NCBI RefSeq assembly: GCF_017795745.1
Contig: NZ_CP059067.1
Span: 3,534,001 to 3,598,000 of the forward strand
Source of the DNA: Rhizobacter sp. AJA081-3
GTDB taxonomy: Bacteria; Pseudomonadota; Gammaproteobacteria; Burkholderiales; Burkholderiaceae_C
Length of the DNA: 64,000 nucleotides
Direction of reading: 5' to 3'
The notes below the pieces were generated by a model. The model was given only the letters and a program-made list of their open reading frames with translations, searched no databases and was not told where the DNA came from. Positions 50,303 to 59,486 of the stretch are shown here, piece by piece. The position numbers were made by a program, and so were the translations under genes. Each line of letters opens with the position of its first letter. Positions within the stretch are counted from its first letter, which is position 1.

Positions 50303-53059
50303 TCAAGGGCATAGTACGAGCGCCCCCCCCTTGCCCAGCCCGCCGATCAGGAGTGAACGCCAGTTCGGCGCGCCAGTTCCGATGGCCGAGCCGTTCCACG
50401 TCCGGGTGAAGTCGACGTCGTGGTTGGTCGGCGTACCGTTCACCAGGTAGTGGTGGTCATAGTCCGGATTGCCGAGCGCAGCGAGTCCGTTGACTTCCGG
50501 CATGGACGGGCTGCTCGGGCCAGCGAAGGTGGGGCTCGGCACGTAGGCAAACAATTCTTGACCTGCGGTGGCGCCCGTCAGCGCCCCGTTGAACGCGTGC
50601 ACCATGCCATCGTTGGCACCCACGTAGACCACGGTCGGCCGAGTCTTGTATGTGTCCTTGAAGGTGGAATAGCCGGTGTTGTCGAGATCGTCTACGAGCG
50701 GAAGGGAGGGCGGGCCCACGGGACGTGCGGCCGAACCCACGATGTCGCCGAGCAGACGCTCGCGCGCACGGTACGCGCGCGAGCTACCCGTCACCGTCGA
50801 GTCGGTTTCGTGCGTGCGTTCGCCGCGCAGGTAGTTCAGGTAGTCGGCGCCGTCGTCGACGAGGGGGCGATAGCTCGTGTTCAACGAGGCCTGCTGCGCA
50901 GCCGTGAGGCTGGCGTGACGGAAAGGAATGCCGTTCGCGCCATTCCAGGTCGCCACCCGGCGGGCCGTGTTCCAGCCCGTGCCCGCCAACTGCGCTGCCA
51001 GCTTGGTCGTCGCACGCCAGCGCTCGACTGTCGAAGGCGTGCCGTCGACGGTGAAGTTGATCTCGCTGCCCACCACCTCGCCGGTCCAGTTGCTGGCGTC
51101 GTACTGCGCTCCGAAACTGGCCGTGCCGATCAAGGCCACCTGGGGCAGTGATGTCGAGAACGAGGTCGTGAAGGCCGAGCTGAGCGAGTTGATGCGTCGG
51201 AACGCCTGCGTCAGGCCGGTGATCATCTGGTCCGGGTTGCCGGCCGTGAAGTAGTTGTCCGGCCGCTTGATGGCGCCCGTCACGTATTCGCCAGACGTCC
51301 ACCACCACGTATCGGGCAACGCCGTCGTGTTCGCGAAGCTGTAGGGAGGTGTGGCCGGCGGAATGAAGCCACCATACTTGGCGGTGAGATAGAACTGGTT
51401 GTTGTTGACGAAGGGTTGCTCGAGCACGTCCACCCACAGCGTCTGGATGGTCTGCTTGCCCTGGGTCTTGGCGACGTTGGGAACATCGGGCCGGATGTCG
51501 TTGACGTTGGCCCAGTACGCCAGACCGACCATGGCGGCAGAGTTGTTGCGCCCGCTGTAGTTGTTGGCGTTGGGGGCCGCGAGGCCTTGCAGCGCAAATG
51601 CCAGATTGGTCGCGGCCTGACCATCCACGACCGTGTCACTCGTCACCGAAGCCGGCTTGGCGGGCTCGAGCGTCGCGCCCGTGGCACCCGGCACGTTCTT
51701 GTCGGCGTGAGTGTAGATGTCGCCGATGCCCAGGATGAAGTTCTTCTGGCAGGAGTACTGGATGGGATCGTCCCATGTACGCACGACAGGGAATCCGTCC
51801 AGCGCCCTGTCGACGGTGGTCGTCGGGCGAAGCGTGTTCCACTCCGGCACCTCGCCGACGTTCCTGAAGTAGCGCTGCGCGGCGTAGTACAACTCACCCA
51901 CGGGGTCGTTGCCCTTGTAGCCATTGGCGGGAAACAGCTGGCCGAACTTGTTCAGGTAGTTGGCGACACCGCTGTTGCTCACCGCGGTGGCAGGCACGTA
52001 GGCCAAGTTGGTCGCGGCGGCATCCGCGGTGTCCGGATTGGTGACGAAGATGCCGGTGTTCGGATCCCACTCCGCGGCCGCGTTCGTCGCATTGGGTGCG
52101 CCAGGCACCGGGTAGGTCGGCCCCACGAACTTCATGCGAGCGCGCAGGACCGCACCATCGCGATCGTTGCCTGATTGATTGAGGTAGCCCAGCGCCGAGA
52201 AACGCAGCCGCTGCGAGTACTGCTGCATCATGCCTTCCGGCTTCCAGTTGCTGCCGTACTGCTTGCAGTTCGTCTCGACGCCGCCCGGGGCAGTCGGGTC
52301 GCACACCTTCACGCGAATCGGAATGCGATAGACCGTTGCGTTCACGAGCGCGTTGGCCGGGTTGAAGTCCGTCGTCGCGGGGACAGCCCCGCTGATGGCT
52401 CCGACAGCGCCGGACACGGTGAACACCATGTCGAAACCCGCCCCGTTGATCCGCGTGTTGAACGCGGCACGCGCCCCGAACGGTGTCGCTCCGGCGATTG
52501 CGGCGGCGGGCAGGCTCTTGTTGGGATACAGCTGTCCCGTGGCCGGGTGGTTCGCCTTCTGAAGAACCGTCAGGTTGAGCTCGTCACGCACCCGAAAGCC
52601 GCCGGTCATCACGAGCCGGAACGGGTCGATCGTCTGGGTGGCAGCCCAGTTGAGGAAGTTCCCGCTCCACATCGCCACGCAAGTGCGGTTGGTCGCCACG
52701 GCCGCAGGATAAAAGTAGCGATTCGCCTGGACGGTCGCATCGTACTGGTACTGATAGCACTTGTTGGGATCGAAGTATCCCTTGTACGTGGTTGCGCTCG
52801 TGTAGTCGTTCGTGCCGGGGTACGCCGCGCGCTCGGCCGTCGGCCATTCCACCGACAGTGCGAGCGCCACGTTGCCGAGAATTGAACTGCGCGAGAAGAC
52901 CGGCGCGTCGGCCAACGACGCCGCCTGTGAAGCCGTCGCACTGACCAGGGCCGCGGCACCCGCCAACGCGAGCGCAGCGGCCGCACGCCATCGCCCATTG
53001 GCTGGTACCTGCCGCGGGCGGCGGCCGGCTTCGCGATTCACGTGATGGGTGCTGGTCAT
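50303..53059 (-). CDS. pilY1: PilY1, N-terminal part before frameshift
   Basis: 918-residue product as read. An N-terminal basic segment and signal peptide (AAAALALAGAAALVSATASQA) lead to the Burkholderiales-type N-terminal region and then the PilY1 beta-propeller (RPTVVYVGANDGMVHAFNGA, ELFAYVPSPTF). PilY1/PilC proteins are calcium-dependent tip adhesins and retraction regulators of type IV pili. Reading stops at 50303, right after a run of eight G, giving a truncated tail GLGKGGALVLCP instead of GLGKGGRSYYALDVTDP. It follows pilX. Confidence 0.88.
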   Translation of the reverse strand: MTSTHHVNREAGRRPRQVPANGRWRAAAALALAGAAALVSATASQAASLADAPVFSRSSILGNVALALSVEWPTAERAAYPGTNDYTSATTYKGYFDPNKCYQYQYDATVQANRYFYPAAVATNRTCVAMWSGNFLNWAATQTIDPFRLVMTGGFRVRDELNLTVLQKANHPATGQLYPNKSLPAAAIAGATPFGARAAFNTRINGAGFDMVFTVSGAVGAISGAVPATTDFNPANALVNATVYRIPIRVKVCDPTAPGGVETNCKQYGSNWKPEGMMQQYSQRLRFSALGYLNQSGNDRDGAVLRARMKFVGPTYPVPGAPNATNAAAEWDPNTGIFVTNPDTADAAATNLAYVPATAVSNSGVANYLNKFGQLFPANGYKGNDPVGELYYAAQRYFRNVGEVPEWNTLRPTTTVDRALDGFPVVRTWDDPIQYSCQKNFILGIGDIYTHADKNVPGATGATLEPAKPASVTSDTVVDGQAATNLAFALQGLAAPNANNYSGRNNSAAMVGLAYWANVNDIRPDVPNVAKTQGKQTIQTLWVDVLEQPFVNNNQFYLTAKYGGFIPPATPPYSFANTTALPDTWWWTSGEYVTGAIKRPDNYFTAGNPDQMITGLTQAFRRINSLSSAFTTSFSTSLPQVALIGTASFGAQYDASNWTGEVVGSEINFTVDGTPSTVERWRATTKLAAQLAGTGWNTARRVATWNGANGIPFRHASLTAAQQASLNTSYRPLVDDGADYLNYLRGERTHETDSTVTGSSRAYRARERLLGDIVGSAARPVGPPSLPLVDDLDNTGYSTFKDTYKTRPTVVYVGANDGMVHAFNGALTGATAGQELFAYVPSPTFAGPSSPSMPEVNGLAALGNPDYDHHYLVNGTPTNHDVDFTRTWNGSAIGTGAPNWRSLLIGGLGKGGALVLCP
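50323..50330 (-). repeat. Poly-G tract (G8 on coding strand) at pilY1 frameshift
   Basis: Eight consecutive C on the plus strand (G on the coding strand) at the precise point where the pilY1 frame breaks. Removing one base restores continuous PilY1. Such tracts change length by slipped-strand mispairing and are also prone to sequencing error. Confidence 0.9.
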
Positions 53060-53123
53060 GGTGTCAACCTCTGATGCATCAAGGGTGGTATCGGTCTGCC
53101 AGCGGCAATTTCTGCCGCTGAAC

Positions 53124-53789
53124 TCAGTTGTCGCAACAGGCGTACGTCGTCTGGAAGTACGACTCCGTTCCGCGCGGGCCGAAGGCACGAATGCTGATTC
53201 GATAGACGATGGTCTGATTGGCCGCACCGCCCAGGCCGGCGCCGGCACCGCCCGCAGCCACGCTGCTGCCCTGCTCGGCTCGACGCCACAGGGACGAGCT
53301 ACCGCCAGTCGGAGCCCCGGGACCGGCCACGACGCACTTGTCGGCACCCAGGACTTGCTCATCTCCCGGTTCGCTGCACAGGCGATCGACGACATAGGCC
53401 AGGTTGACGCCGCGACCGGCGTTGATCGTGCCGACGCCCGCGGGCCAGGCCGCGTTGGGATCGGAATTGGCCAGCAGGACCTGAGGGAAGCCCATCAGGT
53501 TGTTCGGCTGGACCGAGGCGAGGTACCCGACACCCGCGTTGTCCGCCTGGCGCGTCGCGCGCGTCTCCATCGGCCCGCCGGTGCGGAACTGGCTGAGGAT
53601 CGTCTGCGCGGCCAGTTCACTCTGTTGCGCCAGATCGCGCTTGAACGACAGATTGCCGGCCATCGTCAGTGAGGTGTCAAACGAGCGCACGAGCGCCACT
53701 GCACCCAGCAACACGACGACGAGGATGAGCATGGTCGTCAGCAGGACGACTCCACGAGACGATTGGCGGCGCAGCATGGTGGTGCTCAT
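53124..53789 (-). CDS. pilX: Type IV pilus minor pilin PilX
   Basis: 221-residue pilin-like protein. SSRGVVLLTTMLILVVVLLG is the type III-like leader and membrane helix cleaved by PilD; it lacks the usual Glu5, as is common for PilX. The C-terminal region has two Cys near the end (TYACCDN). PilX works with PilV, PilW, FimT and PilY1 to prime pilus assembly. Its ATG overlaps the pilW stop by 4 bases (ATGA). Confidence 0.85.
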   Translation of the reverse strand: MSTTMLRRQSSRGVVLLTTMLILVVVLLGAVALVRSFDTSLTMAGNLSFKRDLAQQSELAAQTILSQFRTGGPMETRATRQADNAGVGYLASVQPNNLMGFPQVLLANSDPNAAWPAGVGTINAGRGVNLAYVVDRLCSEPGDEQVLGADKCVVAGPGAPTGGSSSLWRRAEQGSSVAAGGAGAGLGGAANQTIVYRISIRAFGPRGTESYFQTTYACCDN

Positions 53790-54997
53790 GATGTCGTTCG
53801 CATCAGGAAGTTGCGGAGGGGCACGGTGATCTCGACGGTGCGGTGCCTCTGGTTCCGGTTCTCGCCGGCCCGGGTGAGGTCGACGATGATCGGGTTGGGC
53901 GCCGGAAGGTCGCTGAACAGCGGCAGATTGGCAGGCGCGACCGGCACGCCAGGCGAGAGTTCGCGTTCGACGAGCGAAGAGCGCAGCACCATGCCGACAC
54001 GCACCGCGACGATCTGGCGCAGCCGGGCGTTGGACGCGGCTGACCCGTCCATGAGAGCAGGGCCATCCCACAATGCCGTCGGTGACTGCCATGCATCAAG
54101 GATGCCGTCGTCATTCGTGTCGAGGCCGTACACCGCGTACAGTTCGCGAACTCCTTCGGCTATCGGTTCGGACGCGTTGACACCGTTGAATAGCAGCAGG
54201 TTGTGCGCAAAGAGTGTGCTGTCCGCGCCAACGCCGATCAGCCCGAACTGGGGCGGATTGGTCGTCGCGTTGCCGATCGAGAAAGCCGAGACATCGCTTT
54301 GCAGGGCCAAGGTGGCAAGCGACAGGTTGGGTCCCGCCGGCGTGTAGTAGGTGCCACCGAGCGGCAGTATCGGCCCGCAGGCCGTCCCCAGCGGCGCAGC
54401 CGGATCCCCTGCGCAAGCTGGTTTGGCCGCATCGACCTGACTCAGCAAGCACTCGCCTCCGGAGGCCAGCATCACGAGATCGCCAGCACGGTAGCCGATG
54501 GTGTTGGGCAGCGTGACTTGCGTGGCAGCAACCCCGCCAGCCGGCACATTCGTCAGAACCTCCCCATAGCCGGTCGCTCCACTCATGACCATGAGCACGT
54601 CGGAACCGGTGTCCGATGCACCCCGAAAGATGACCACTGGCGCGAGGCGAAACGCCTGCGGGATCGCAGTAAAGGGCGCCGGCAGCGGGCCGACTCTGGG
54701 CAAACTCTCTCCGCCTGGCAGGAGGGCATTCAGCCGGCAGCCACCGACAGTCGCCCATCCTTGGGAGTAACCCGTCCCGGCGCTGCGCAACATGCGATCG
54801 AGCACGTAGAGCGCATAGTTGCCAGACTGACTCGCGTCGTTGAGTCCCGTGGACGTGCGCTTGCGGGCTTCACTGGCGGTCAGGACCTGAAAGACGGCCA
54901 GGGTGATCACGAGGCCGATACCAACCCCCACCATCAGTTCGATCAGCGAGAAGCCTCGGTGGCGCTTCAGCGCAGAGATCGGGCGCACTGCCTTCAT
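53786..54997 (-). CDS. pilW: Type IV pilus minor pilin PilW
   Basis: 403-residue minor pilin. The prepilin peptidase site is HRG|FSLIELMVGVGIG with the conserved Glu5, followed by the N-terminal helix. The long C-terminal domain (residues 50-400) is typical of PilW, which is larger than other minor pilins. Overlaps pilV upstream and pilX downstream by 4 bases each, so translation is probably coupled. Confidence 0.87.
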   Translation of the reverse strand: MKAVRPISALKRHRGFSLIELMVGVGIGLVITLAVFQVLTASEARKRTSTGLNDASQSGNYALYVLDRMLRSAGTGYSQGWATVGGCRLNALLPGGESLPRVGPLPAPFTAIPQAFRLAPVVIFRGASDTGSDVLMVMSGATGYGEVLTNVPAGGVAATQVTLPNTIGYRAGDLVMLASGGECLLSQVDAAKPACAGDPAAPLGTACGPILPLGGTYYTPAGPNLSLATLALQSDVSAFSIGNATTNPPQFGLIGVGADSTLFAHNLLLFNGVNASEPIAEGVRELYAVYGLDTNDDGILDAWQSPTALWDGPALMDGSAASNARLRQIVAVRVGMVLRSSLVERELSPGVPVAPANLPLFSDLPAPNPIIVDLTRAGENRNQRHRTVEITVPLRNFLMRTTS

Positions 54998-55437
54998 GTG
55001 ATCTCCTCGTCGGTCAGGACCACGTCCATGACGAACTGCGACAGTTGACCCACGGGCTGGCCGGGGTGCCGCCACGTGATCGTGAGCGTGGCAACGTTGG
55101 GCGTGGCCCCAGCCGCCACCGCCACGTTGGCGTTCGGCAGGCCCGATCCATTCGGTTGGTTGGTCACGAGGTCCAAGCCCTGCACACGCTTCGTGAAGGT
55201 GTCGATCTGCGCAGCCGACAAGTTGACCGAGCGCGCCAGACGCATCTGCGCAGCCAGTTCGTCGCCGAACAAGGCGGCGCGATTGCGATCGTCCGCATCG
55301 AGCGAGAACTGAATCGCCCTGGCGTGCAGCCCGACCACACCAAGGATGCCGAACGACATGATCAGGATCGAGACCAACACCTCGATCAAGGAACTGCCGC
55401 GCGCCCTGGCACCTCGAGATTGATTCTTCTTGCGCAT
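54994..55437 (-). CDS. pilV: Type IV pilus minor pilin PilV
   Basis: 147-residue minor pilin. The cleavage site is ARG|SSLIEVLVSILIMSFGILG, with Ser at +1 rather than the usual Phe but Glu5 kept. ATG 55437 is preferred because GGAAGG lies nine bases upstream; an ATG at 55446 directly touches that site. The start lies 2 bp after the fimT stop. Confidence 0.82.
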   Translation of the reverse strand: MRKKNQSRGARARGSSLIEVLVSILIMSFGILGVVGLHARAIQFSLDADDRNRAALFGDELAAQMRLARSVNLSAAQIDTFTKRVQGLDLVTNQPNGSGLPNANVAVAAGATPNVATLTITWRHPGQPVGQLSQFVMDVVLTDEEIT

Positions 55438-55439
55438 CT

Positions 55440-56033
55440 CTAGCATCCTTCCGGAACCGTGGCCGAGAGGACCTTGTCCGGATCGCACATCCGCACACGT
55501 CCGCCCAGCGAGACGTCGATCCTCAATCGCCTCAAGTCAGGATTGGCTTCGGGTCGCCGAACGACATAGCTGGCCAGGCCCGCAACGCAGCCTTCGGCGG
55601 CGACGGTGATCTGCTGGCCCGCGGCGTTGAAGCAGATTGCAGCCGGTCCATTGATCAAGACGCCAGGTGCGACGTCGGACAGTGCGCCGCCCCGGATGAA
55701 CTCCGGCACATCGGCCGCGAAGAGCGACAAGGTGCGTGCACCCCAGTTGCTGCCATTGGCTGCAGCAGCGGCCGCCAGCGAAGGTTCGGCGTTGGTGAGA
55801 TAGAAGACGACGCTGCGATTGCGGCGGATAGCCTCGGCCTGCGCGAAGCGCGCTCCGTTCTGCAGCACCTCAGACACTGTGCGGATTCGAGTGTTGTTGA
55901 TCCAGGTAGCGAAGTTCGGGGCCGCGAGGAAAACGAGGAAAACCATCAACGAGACAGTCACCATGAGTTCGACGACCGTGATCCCCCGTTGGTTGCTTGC
56001 CTTATGGCATTGAGCGCAAGTCAGGGGGGGCAT
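55440..56033 (-). CDS. fimT: Type IV pilus minor pilin FimT/GspH-like
   Basis: 197-residue pseudopilin. The site is NQRG|ITVVELMVTVSLMVFLVFL, with Ile at +1 and Glu5 present, followed by the GspH/FimT fold (ATWINNTRIRTVSEVLQNG...). FimT in some species also binds DNA during uptake; a basic C-terminal patch is not obvious here. It overlaps pilE by 13 bp. Confidence 0.83.
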   Translation of the reverse strand: MPPLTCAQCHKASNQRGITVVELMVTVSLMVFLVFLAAPNFATWINNTRIRTVSEVLQNGARFAQAEAIRRNRSVVFYLTNAEPSLAAAAAANGSNWGARTLSLFAADVPEFIRGGALSDVAPGVLINGPAAICFNAAGQQITVAAEGCVAGLASYVVRRPEANPDLRRLRIDVSLGGRVRMCDPDKVLSATVPEGC

Positions 56034-56494
56034 GCGTCACCCTTCTTTGTGATCCAGCGCGTGACGCAGGACGTCCAGCCGGAGCCAGCCGGTGCTGCAG
56101 TGGTGCGCACATCAAGATTGTTGACGGTGAAGGTGAAGTTGTTCGTCACTCCACTGCCAGCTGCCTGCAATGTGTAGTTGCCCGCGTCGAGGAGGCCAAT
56201 ACATGTAACAACAAAATCACCGAACGTTCTCGTAGCCACGCCACGGGCGCACGGCGTGATGAACGGAGGGACGGTCGCATAGGTACGCTGGTCCTGGAAA
56301 TGTCGCTCCATGTCGGCACGCATGGTCGACAGGCCATTTGTCGCGTCGACGAGGCGACCCCGGATGACGTAGTCGCGGTAGCTCGGATAGGAGATCGCGG
56401 CCAGGATGCCGATGATGGCCACAACCACCATGACTTCGATGAGGGTGAAGCCGCGCGACGGGCGGCGGATGCGCGGACGAGGCGAAACGGTCAT
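56021..56494 (-). CDS. pilE: Type IV pilus minor pilin PilE
   Basis: 157-residue pilin. The leader MTVSPRPRIRRPSRG is followed by FTLIEVMVVVAIIGILAAIS, a textbook pilin helix with Glu5. The C-terminal disulfide pair is probably the Cys of TSCVTRW and DACPP. It is the first gene of the minor-pilin operon, whereas in Pseudomonas pilE is last. A GATAAT hexamer lies at 56526-56531 upstream, but no good -35 box is paired with it. Confidence 0.85.
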   Translation of the reverse strand: MTVSPRPRIRRPSRGFTLIEVMVVVAIIGILAAISYPSYRDYVIRGRLVDATNGLSTMRADMERHFQDQRTYATVPPFITPCARGVATRTFGDFVVTCIGLLDAGNYTLQAAGSGVTNNFTFTVNNLDVRTTAAPAGSGWTSCVTRWITKKGDACPP

Positions 56495-56628
56495 CGGGCG
56501 GTACTCAAGGAGTCGGGGTGGCCAAATTATCGAGCAGCCCCCGTTCGCTGTGGCGGCCGCACATCGTGCGACGCCTGCCGTTCATCGGAAGCTTCGCCCA
56601 GACTGTGGCGGCTTGCGCGCCAAGGCCG

Positions 56629-57786
56629 TCAGCTGAGGCGTGCAGTCAGCGGCCCGGGCCCTAGCACCCGGGCGTGCTCTCGCAGCGCAAATCGGTCGGT
56701 CATGCCCGCGATGTAGTCCACCACAGCAGTCTCGAGCGGCATTCGTTCACGGTGTGCAGCCGGGAGTCCCTGTGGGCTGTCGAGGTAGGCCGCGAAGAGC
56801 TCGCTCACGACGCACTGCGCCGCCCGGGTGGTTTCCCAGACCCGGGGATGTCGATACAGTCGTTCGCGCAGCAGCTGTTGCACCACGATGAAGGAAGTTT
56901 CGGTCTCCGATCCCATTCCGACCATCGGCGGTAGCCTCCGAACGTCCTGCGGGTGTGCCGGTGCGTACCGCCTGATCGCGGCTTCTGTCGTGTCAACCGT
57001 GTCGTCCACCAGATAGGCAATGAGGCCACGCATCAGCGCATAGAGCAGTCGCCTGCCTGTCAACGTCGGAAACGAGGCGACGGCATCGCGGTGCAGTTGA
57101 TCGAGCAACGGCACCTCGAGCAATTGCTCGTAGTCCAGCAATCCAGCTCGGACACCGTCATCGATGTCGTGTGCGTTGTAGGCAATGGCGTCGGCCAGAT
57201 TGGCCAGTTGTGCTTCCAGGCTGGGCTGAGTGCGGTCGAGAAAGCGGCGGCCGACGCCCCCTGGCTCCTCGCGTTCGATCGCTTCGGCATGGCGCCGAGA
57301 GCAATGCTTGAGGATGCCCTCGCGGGTCTCGAAGCACAGGTTCAGGCCGTCGTGCTCCGGATAGCGCTCCTCGAGCACATCGACGACGCGCAGGCTCTGA
57401 TAGTTGTGCTCGAATCCGCCCGCATCAGGTGCCGCTGCGCGATAGGCCGCATCGAGCGCCTCCTGGCCCGCATGGCCGAAAGGCGTGTGCCCGAGATCAT
57501 GTGCGAGGGCGATCGCCTCGCACAGGTCTTCGTGCAGGCGCAGGCGCCGCGCGATCGAGCGGGCGAGCTGGGCGACCTCCAGCGAGTGCGTCATGCGCGT
57601 CCTGAAGAGATCGCCTTCGTGGTTCAGGAAGACCTGCGTCTTGTAGACCAGGCGGCGAAACGCCGTGCTGTGAACGATTCGATCCCGATCGCGCTGGAAC
57701 TCGCAGCGATGGGCATCCGGGAGGAGCGGGTGCCGGCGCCCGCGCGAGCGCATCGGATCGCTCGCGTAGGGCGCCCTCTCGCTCAT
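56629..57786 (-). CDS. dgt: Deoxyguanosinetriphosphate triphosphohydrolase-like protein
   Basis: 385-residue HD-domain protein. [19 protein letters not shown] holds the first metal His, and [15 protein letters not shown] holds the HD pair. The overall length and [14 protein letters not shown] match the Dgt type 2 family, which hydrolyses dNTPs to deoxynucleosides and tripolyphosphate. The ATG overlaps the aroB stop as ATGA. It is the last gene of the pil-aro transcript in this strain; the minor-pilin operon follows 134 bp downstream. Confidence 0.9.
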   Translation of the reverse strand: MSERAPYASDPMRSRGRRHPLLPDAHRCEFQRDRDRIVHSTAFRRLVYKTQVFLNHEGDLFRTRMTHSLEVAQLARSIARRLRLHEDLCEAIALAHDLGHTPFGHAGQEALDAAYRAAAPDAGGFEHNYQSLRVVDVLEERYPEHDGLNLCFETREGILKHCSRRHAEAIEREEPGGVGRRFLDRTQPSLEAQLANLADAIAYNAHDIDDGVRAGLLDYEQLLEVPLLDQLHRDAVASFPTLTGRRLLYALMRGLIAYLVDDTVDTTEAAIRRYAPAHPQDVRRLPPMVGMGSETETSFIVVQQLLRERLYRHPRVWETTRAAQCVVSELFAAYLDSPQGLPAAHRERMPLETAVVDYIAGMTDRFALREHARVLGPGPLTARLS

Positions 57787-58877
57787 GCGACGAGTGCCGC
57801 GATCACTTCGCCCACCAGGGCATCTGGCGCCGCACGCACGCCCGCGCGCCCTGGCGACTCGATCACTACGAAGCGGATTTCGCCGCCCTCGGCCTTCTTG
57901 TCCAGTCGCATCAGCTCGAGCCAGCGAGACACTCCGAGATCGGGCGCACGCACCGGCAGACCGACACGCCCCACGACATCGCGGATGCGCTTCGCATAGA
58001 CCGCGTCGATCAGGCCGAGCCGGCGCGACAGTTCGGCCGCCATCACCATGCCGCAGCCGACTGCCTCGCCGTGGAGCCACGAGCCGAAGCCAAGGCCGGC
58101 TTCGATGGCGTGGCCGAAGGTGTGGCCGAAGTTCAGGATGGCACGCAGGCCGGATTCGCGCTCGTCCTGCGCCACCACGTGGGCCTTGATCTCGCACGAA
58201 CGCTTCACGGCGTGGGCCAGTGCTGCTGGATCGAGCGCTACCAAGGCATCGACATGCGCCTCGATCCAGAGGAAGAACGCCTCGTCTGCGATCGGGCCGT
58301 ACTTGATCACCTCGGCGAGGCCCGCGGCGATCTCGCGTTGCGGCAAGGTCTTCAGTGTCTGCAAGTCGGCGATCACTCGCACCGGCTGGTAGAAGGCGCC
58401 GATCATGTTCTTGCCGAGCGGATGGTTGATCGCAGTCTTGCCACCCACCGACGAGTCCACCTGGGCGAGCAGCGTGGTGGGCACCTGGACGAAGGGTACG
58501 CCGCGCATGTAGCTCGCGGCAGCGAAGCCTGTCATGTCGCCGACCACGCCGCCGCCGAGCGCGAAGAGCACCGTCTTGCGATCGCAACCCGCGCCGAGCA
58601 AGGCATCGAAAATCTGATTGAGCGTGGCCCAATCCTTGTGGGCCTCGCCGTCGGGTAACTCGACGAGGTGGACGCGGCGGTATCGTGCCGCGAGTGCGGC
58701 CTTGAGCGCTGGCGCGTACAACGGGGCGACCGTCGAGTTCGTGACGATCATGGCATCCGTCGCGCGCGGCAGCCCTTCGTAGCTCGAAGGTACGCGGAGC
58801 AGGTCGTTGCCGATCAGGATGTCGTAGCTGCGGCTTTCCAGTTCGATGGGAACGATTGCGGTCTGCGTTTGACTCAT
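57783..58877 (-). CDS. aroB: 3-dehydroquinate synthase
   Basis: 364-residue shikimate-pathway enzyme that converts DAHP to 3-dehydroquinate, using NAD and a metal. [15 protein letters not shown] binds NAD, and [12 protein letters not shown] holds metal-binding His residues. The length is standard. It lies 27 bp after aroK and overlaps dgt by 4 bp. ATG 58877 is supported by the conserved N-terminus ([15 protein letters not shown]). Confidence 0.94.
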   Translation of the reverse strand: MSQTQTAIVPIELESRSYDILIGNDLLRVPSSYEGLPRATDAMIVTNSTVAPLYAPALKAALAARYRRVHLVELPDGEAHKDWATLNQIFDALLGAGCDRKTVLFALGGGVVGDMTGFAAASYMRGVPFVQVPTTLLAQVDSSVGGKTAINHPLGKNMIGAFYQPVRVIADLQTLKTLPQREIAAGLAEVIKYGPIADEAFFLWIEAHVDALVALDPAALAHAVKRSCEIKAHVVAQDERESGLRAILNFGHTFGHAIEAGLGFGSWLHGEAVGCGMVMAAELSRRLGLIDAVYAKRIRDVVGRVGLPVRAPDLGVSRWLELMRLDKKAEGGEIRFVVIESPGRAGVRAAPDALVGEVIAALVA

Positions 58878-58904
58878 TCCGTGAGTCTACGTCCCTCTAA
58901 CTGG

Positions 58905-59483
58905 CTATTCCGTTTCAGGGCCGCGCAGGGGATCCACGGGGGAATGAACGAGATTGGGCTCGACAATGCCCGCGAGTTCCAACTGCATCAGGATCATGTT
59001 CACTAGTGTGTTCACCGAAGGTCGCCCGGTCTCTATGACAAAGTGGCTGCATTCCCTGTAGAGCGGATCGCGCTCAGCGTAGAGATTGCGGAGCCGAGTC
59101 AGCGGGTCGGCCACCTGGAGCAGCGGTCTGTGGGTGTCGTGCCGAAGCCTGCGATGCAGTTCCTCTGGCGTGGACCGGAGGTAAACCACCGTACAGCGGC
59201 TGTGCAATGCGAGTCGGTTCGCCTCACGCAAACAAGCGCCGCCGCCCGTGGCGATGACCCGGGAGCCCGTCTGGGACGTGAGTTCCTGGATCACCAACTG
59301 CTCAAGATCGCGGAATCTGTCCTCACCCTCACGTTCAAAGTAGCCGCGAATCGATTCTCCGATTCGCTTCTCGATCAAGGTGTCCGAGTCAACGAATCCC
59401 CAACCAAGCCGACGCGCTAAGTGTCTACCGACAGTGGATTTCCCACCGCCGGGCATGCCGGTCAGGGCGATAGGGAGTGGCAA
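58905..59483 (-). CDS. aroK: Shikimate kinase
   Basis: 192-residue kinase that phosphorylates shikimate. Walker [16 protein letters not shown] follows [16 protein letters not shown] is the shikimate-binding Asp segment and [10 protein letters not shown] the glycine-rich loop. The only start that gives a full N-terminus is a TTG at 59483, since TAA lies two codons upstream in frame. That TAA is the stop of the Ig-like gene, three bases before. Translation is therefore probably coupled to it. The C-terminus is slightly long for the family. Confidence 0.9.
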   Translation of the reverse strand: MPLPIALTGMPGGGKSTVGRHLARRLGWGFVDSDTLIEKRIGESIRGYFEREGEDRFRDLEQLVIQELTSQTGSRVIATGGGACLREANRLALHSRCTVVYLRSTPEELHRRLRHDTHRPLLQVADPLTRLRNLYAERDPLYRECSHFVIETGRPSVNTLVNMILMQLELAGIVEPNLVHSPVDPLRGPETE

Positions 59484-59486
59484 ACC

